From JAGRKR01 sp041397725 (GTDB lineage Bacteria > Pseudomonadota > Alphaproteobacteria > Rhizobiales > Hyphomicrobiaceae), in NCBI GenBank assembly GCA_041397725.1, contig JAWKVZ010000003.1:310001-374000 (forward strand): a stretch of 64,000 nucleotides of DNA. The letters run 5' to 3'. This document shows positions 61,045 to 64,000 of this stretch, piece after piece. The translations under genes were made by a program, and so were the position numbers. Position 1 is the first letter of the stretch. The number at the start of each line of letters is the position of its first letter. Below the pieces are notes generated by a model. It saw nothing but the letters and a program-made list of their open reading frames with translations. It did not search any database and had not been told where the DNA came from.

Positions 61045-62268
61045 ATGGATTACGCCCGGCAGTTTTCAACGGCGCTGGCGGCCTTGCGGGCAGAGGGACG
61101 CTACCGGGTGTTCGCCGACATCCGGCGCGAGCGCGGCGAATTCCCGCGTGCGACGCGCTTCATGTCGGACGGCAGCACACCGATCACGGTCTGGTGCTCG
61201 AACGACTATCTCGGCATGGGCCAGCACCCCGATGTGCTCGCGGCGATGCACGAGGCGATCGACGCAGCGGGGGCCGGCTCCGGTGGCACGCGCAACATCT
61301 CCGGCACGACGCATTATCACGTCGAGCTCGAGGCCGAGCTCGCTGACCTGCACGCCAAGGAGGCGGCGCTGGTCTTCACCTCGGCCTACGTGGCCAATGA
61401 CACCACGCTCGACACGCTGCAGCGGCTGCTGCCGGGAGCGCTGGTCCTGTCCGACGAGAAGAACCACGCCTCGATGATCGCCGGCATCCGGCACGGCCGG
61501 GGCGAAAAAGTGATCTGGCGCCACAACGACATGGCCGACCTCGAGCGGCTGCTGGCGGCGCAGCCGCGCGAGCGGGCGAAGATCATCGCCTTCGAGTCCG
61601 TCTACTCCATGGACGGCACCATGGCGCCGATCGGAGCCATCTGCGAGCTCGCGAAGCGCTACGGCGCGCTGACCTATCTCGACGAGGTGCATGCGGTCGG
61701 GCTCTACGGGCCACGCGGCGGCGGTCTCTCAGAGGCGCTCGGCGTGGCGGGCGAGGTCGACGTCATCAACGGGACGCTGGCCAAGGGGTTCGGCGTCATG
61801 GGCGGCTATATCGCGGCGAGCCGCGACGTGTGCGACGCCATCCGCTCCTACGCCTCGGGCTTCATCTTCACGACCTCGCTGGCTCCGGCCCTGGCCGCAG
61901 GAGCGGTCGCCAGCATCCGGCATCTGAAGGCCAGCAGCGTCGAGCGTACACGCCACCAGGAGCGTGCGCATACGCTGATGGCGCGGCTCGAGCGCGCGCG
62001 CCTGCCGGTGATGCAGAACCCGAGCCACATCGTGCCGGTGCTGGTGGGCGACCCCGTGCTGTGCAAGGAGGTCACCGACGCGCTGCTCGACCGCTTCGCG
62101 ATCTACGTGCAGCCGATCAACTATCCGACCGTGCCGCGCGGCACCGAGCGCCTGCGCCTGACGCCGACGCCGCAGCACACCGACGCCGACATGGATCATC
62201 TCGTGGCCTCGCTCGCCACGCTGTGGCGCGAGCTGGGCCTCACGGGCCTCGCCGCCGCCGCCGAATAG
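61045..62268 (+). CDS. hemA: 5-aminolevulinate synthase (C4/Shemin pathway)
   Basis: A 407-residue PLP enzyme condensing glycine and succinyl-CoA to 5-aminolevulinate, the first tetrapyrrole step in alphaproteobacteria. VWCSNDYLGMGQHPDVL and GAGSGGTRNISGTTHYHVEL are diagnostic, and the cofactor Lys247 lies in NGTLAKGFGVMGG. LDEVHAVGLYGPRG holds the PLP-ring Asp and His. The C-terminal PINYPTVPRGTERLRLTPTP is standard. The start is the ATG at 61045. It feeds hemB at 54525. Confidence 0.96.
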   Translation: MDYARQFSTALAALRAEGRYRVFADIRRERGEFPRATRFMSDGSTPITVWCSNDYLGMGQHPDVLAAMHEAIDAAGAGSGGTRNISGTTHYHVELEAELADLHAKEAALVFTSAYVANDTTLDTLQRLLPGALVLSDEKNHASMIAGIRHGRGEKVIWRHNDMADLERLLAAQPRERAKIIAFESVYSMDGTMAPIGAICELAKRYGALTYLDEVHAVGLYGPRGGGLSEALGVAGEVDVINGTLAKGFGVMGGYIAASRDVCDAIRSYASGFIFTTSLAPALAAGAVASIRHLKASSVERTRHQERAHTLMARLERARLPVMQNPSHIVPVLVGDPVLCKEVTDALLDRFAIYVQPINYPTVPRGTERLRLTPTPQHTDADMDHLVASLATLWRELGLTGLAAAAE

Positions 62269-62719
62269 CGCGACCGGACCGGGCCGTCACCTCCAAGACC
62301 GCGACAGTGCGCGACACACAGTGCGGGGATGTGCTGTCGCTTTCCTTGTTGCCGGCCGCCGACCTGTGCTAGTCACGGGGCGCCCCGCGGGCAGGGCGCG
62401 AACCTCTCGTTCCACCGCCGCCCGGGAGGCTCTGAGGGTGCGGGAGGTCGAGCTGGAACAGCCCCACGCTGCCAGCGAGAACGTCGATCGCATCTTGTGC
62501 TCATGATGAGCGGGTGATGTCCGGTGTCGCGGGCTCGCGAGCGCGAGGCCGTCGCCGTCGATCACACGCTCGGCGCGTCGCGTGATCATGATGCCCGGCC
62601 CTGCCAGTGAGAGCGGCTGGCGAGGTGCGGCACATCGCGGCGTGGATCGCGGTCAGGGCAAGCCCGGAACGCGCCGCAATGGCCGCCGCCCGGTGCACGC
62701 TCGCAAGAGGAAGCAGTCG
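62269..62719. other. Intergenic region, 451 bp, between hemA and glyA
   Basis: I see no protein gene, tRNA or rRNA. Candidate ORFs are short and of shadow-like composition. glyA is commonly preceded by regulatory leaders, so control elements may lie here, but none is clear. Confidence 0.4.
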
Positions 62720-64000
62720 ATGTCCATCCGCCAGGCCAGCCCCCATTCCGAGCACGCCTCGGGCCCGAGCCAGCGTTCGCTGCGTGCCAGCGATCCGGAG
62801 ATCGCCGAGGCCATCGCCCAGGAGCTCGGGCGGCAGCAGACCCATATCGAGCTCATCGCCTCCGAGAACATCGTCTCGCGCGCCGTACTCGAGGCGGCGG
62901 GCAGCGTGCTCACCAACAAGTACGCGGAAGGCTATCCTGGCCGGCGCTATTACGGCGGCTGCGAGTTCGTCGACGTCGCCGAGCGGATCGCCATCGAGCG
63001 GGCGACGCGGCTGTTTGGTTGCGGCTTCGCCAACGTGCAGCCGCACTCCGGCAGCCAGGCCAACCAGGGCGTCTTCATGGCGCTGCTGAAGCCCGGCGAC
63101 ACCCTGCTCGGGATGTCGCTGTCGGCCGGCGGACACCTGACGCACGGAGCCTCTGTCAATCAGTCCGGCAAGTGGTTCCACGCCGTGCAGTACGGCGTCG
63201 GGCAGGACGATCACGTCATCGACTTCGCCGAGGTGGAGCGGCTGGCGCGCGAGCACGCGCCCAAGCTGATCATCGCCGGCGGCTCGGCCTACCCGCGTAT
63301 CATCGATTTCGCGCGTTTCCGCGCCATTGCCGACGCGGTGGGCGCCAAGCTGATGGTCGACATGGCGCATTTCGCGGGCCTCGTCGCCGCAGGCGCGCAT
63401 CCGAGCCCGTTCCCGCATGCCCACGTGGTCACGACTACGACCCACAAGACGCTGCGCGGTCCGCGCGGCGGCATGATCCTCACCGACGATGCGGACATCG
63501 CGCGCAAGATCAACTCGGCGATCTTCCCGGGCTTGCAGGGCGGCCCCCTGATGCATCTGATCGCCGCCAAGGCGGTGGCTTTCGGCGAGGCTCTGGAGCC
63601 GTCGTTCAAGGCCTATGGTCATGCCGTGGTCGAGAACTGCCGGGCCATGGCCGAGGTCATTCGCGAGGACGGCTACGCGCTCGTCTCGGGCGGCACGGAC
63701 ACGCATCTCGTGCTCGTTGATCTCCGGCCGCGCAAGCTGACGGGCATCGCCGCCGAGCTGGCGCTCGGGCGCGCCAACCTCACCTGCAACAAGAACGGCG
63801 TCCCCTTCGACCCGGAAAAGCCGACGGTGACATCGGGCATCCGGCTTGGCTCCCCCGCCGGGACCACGCGCGGGTTCGGCGTCACCGAGTTCCGTGAGGT
63901 CGGCCGCCTGATCGTCGAGGTGCTGGACGGGCTTGCCGTCAATGGCCCCGAGGGCAACGGCGAGGTCGAGACGCGGGTGAAACGCAAGGTGGAAAGCCTG
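62720..64000 (+). CDS. glyA: Serine hydroxymethyltransferase, 3' end outside window
   Basis: 427 residues are visible and the frame runs off the window end without a stop. This PLP enzyme interconverts serine and glycine with tetrahydrofolate. IELIASENIVSRAVLEAAGS, TNKYAEGYPGRRYYGGCEFV, MVDMAHFAGLVAAGAHPSP and TTTTHKTLRGPRGGMILT (with the PLP Lys) are unmistakable. An N-terminal extension of about 20 residues precedes the usual start of homology. The start ATG at 62720 follows AAGAGGAAG. Confidence 0.96.
   Translation, partial: MSIRQASPHSEHASGPSQRSLRASDPEIAEAIAQELGRQQTHIELIASENIVSRAVLEAAGSVLTNKYAEGYPGRRYYGGCEFVDVAERIAIERATRLFGCGFANVQPHSGSQANQGVFMALLKPGDTLLGMSLSAGGHLTHGASVNQSGKWFHAVQYGVGQDDHVIDFAEVERLAREHAPKLIIAGGSAYPRIIDFARFRAIADAVGAKLMVDMAHFAGLVAAGAHPSPFPHAHVVTTTTHKTLRGPRGGMILTDDADIARKINSAIFPGLQGGPLMHLIAAKAVAFGEALEPSFKAYGHAVVENCRAMAEVIREDGYALVSGGTDTHLVLVDLRPRKLTGIAAELALGRANLTCNKNGVPFDPEKPTVTSGIRLGSPAGTTRGFGVTEFREVGRLIVEVLDGLAVNGPEGNGEVETRVKRKVESL

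Overview
This is a GC-rich chromosomal window (roughly two thirds G+C by eye) carrying about 53 protein genes, most of them intact. I see no rRNA, tRNA, CRISPR array, prophage, transposase or insertion sequence. The contents point to an alphaproteobacterium, most likely of the order Hyphomicrobiales (Rhizobiales). Evidence for this: a C4-pathway 5-aminolevulinate synthase (hemA) and a Mg-type hemB; a MarR-type LdtR regulator directly upstream of an L,D-transpeptidase; an EipA-like DUF1134 envelope protein; Bpt aminoacyl-transferase; an extensin-like protein; gatCA; and two Omp25-like beta-barrel genes. Species cannot be named from sequence alone.

Layout. 1-5.7 kb: the 3' part of a YhaN/SbcC-like coiled-coil ATPase, then an unusual 928-residue cytoplasmic fusion of a TPR region, a trypsin-like protease and an SGNH/GDSL hydrolase, then a convergent RimK-type ATP-grasp ligase. 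6-9.5 kb: an operon of MarR regulator, HlyD/EmrA adaptor and BT1-like transporter, with a probable MarR operator. 9.6-21.5 kb: catabolic and envelope genes (CaiB/BaiF CoA-transferase, a periplasmic TPR protein, tandem outer-membrane proteins, 2-hydroxyacid dehydrogenase, patatin, a haloacetate-dehalogenase homologue, a TPP enzyme and an alpha/beta hydrolase). 21.7-30.4 kb: peptide handling (ABC solute-binding protein, M81 and M28 peptidases), then a membrane M48 protease translationally coupled to a DUF922 protease, and an SH3b protein. 30.5-36 kb: thiolase, moaD-moaE, isonitrile-hydratase-like protein and ychF.

36-49 kb: a ParD/ParE pair whose toxin is frameshifted, an SDR lacking its catalytic Tyr and Ser, a DUF1134 protein with an extra N-terminal domain, gatCA, a YdcF protein, a TTG-start DEAD-box helicase, and a TTC38-like/formamidase pair. 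49-64 kb: conserved housekeeping genes (parC, bpt, hemB, extensin-like gene, HIBYL-CoA hydrolase, ldtR-ldt, hemA, glyA, the last running off the window).

Themes. Envelope maintenance recurs (LdtR/LDT, DUF1134, extensin-like, DUF922, SH3b, YdcF, outer-membrane proteins), as do proteolysis and small-molecule catabolism. The best candidates for something undescribed are the TPR-protease-SGNH fusion; a nested RNA hairpin that buries the Shine-Dalgarno of the M48 gene; and a two-cysteine periplasmic domain found both fused to DUF1134 and as a separate secreted protein downstream of parC.
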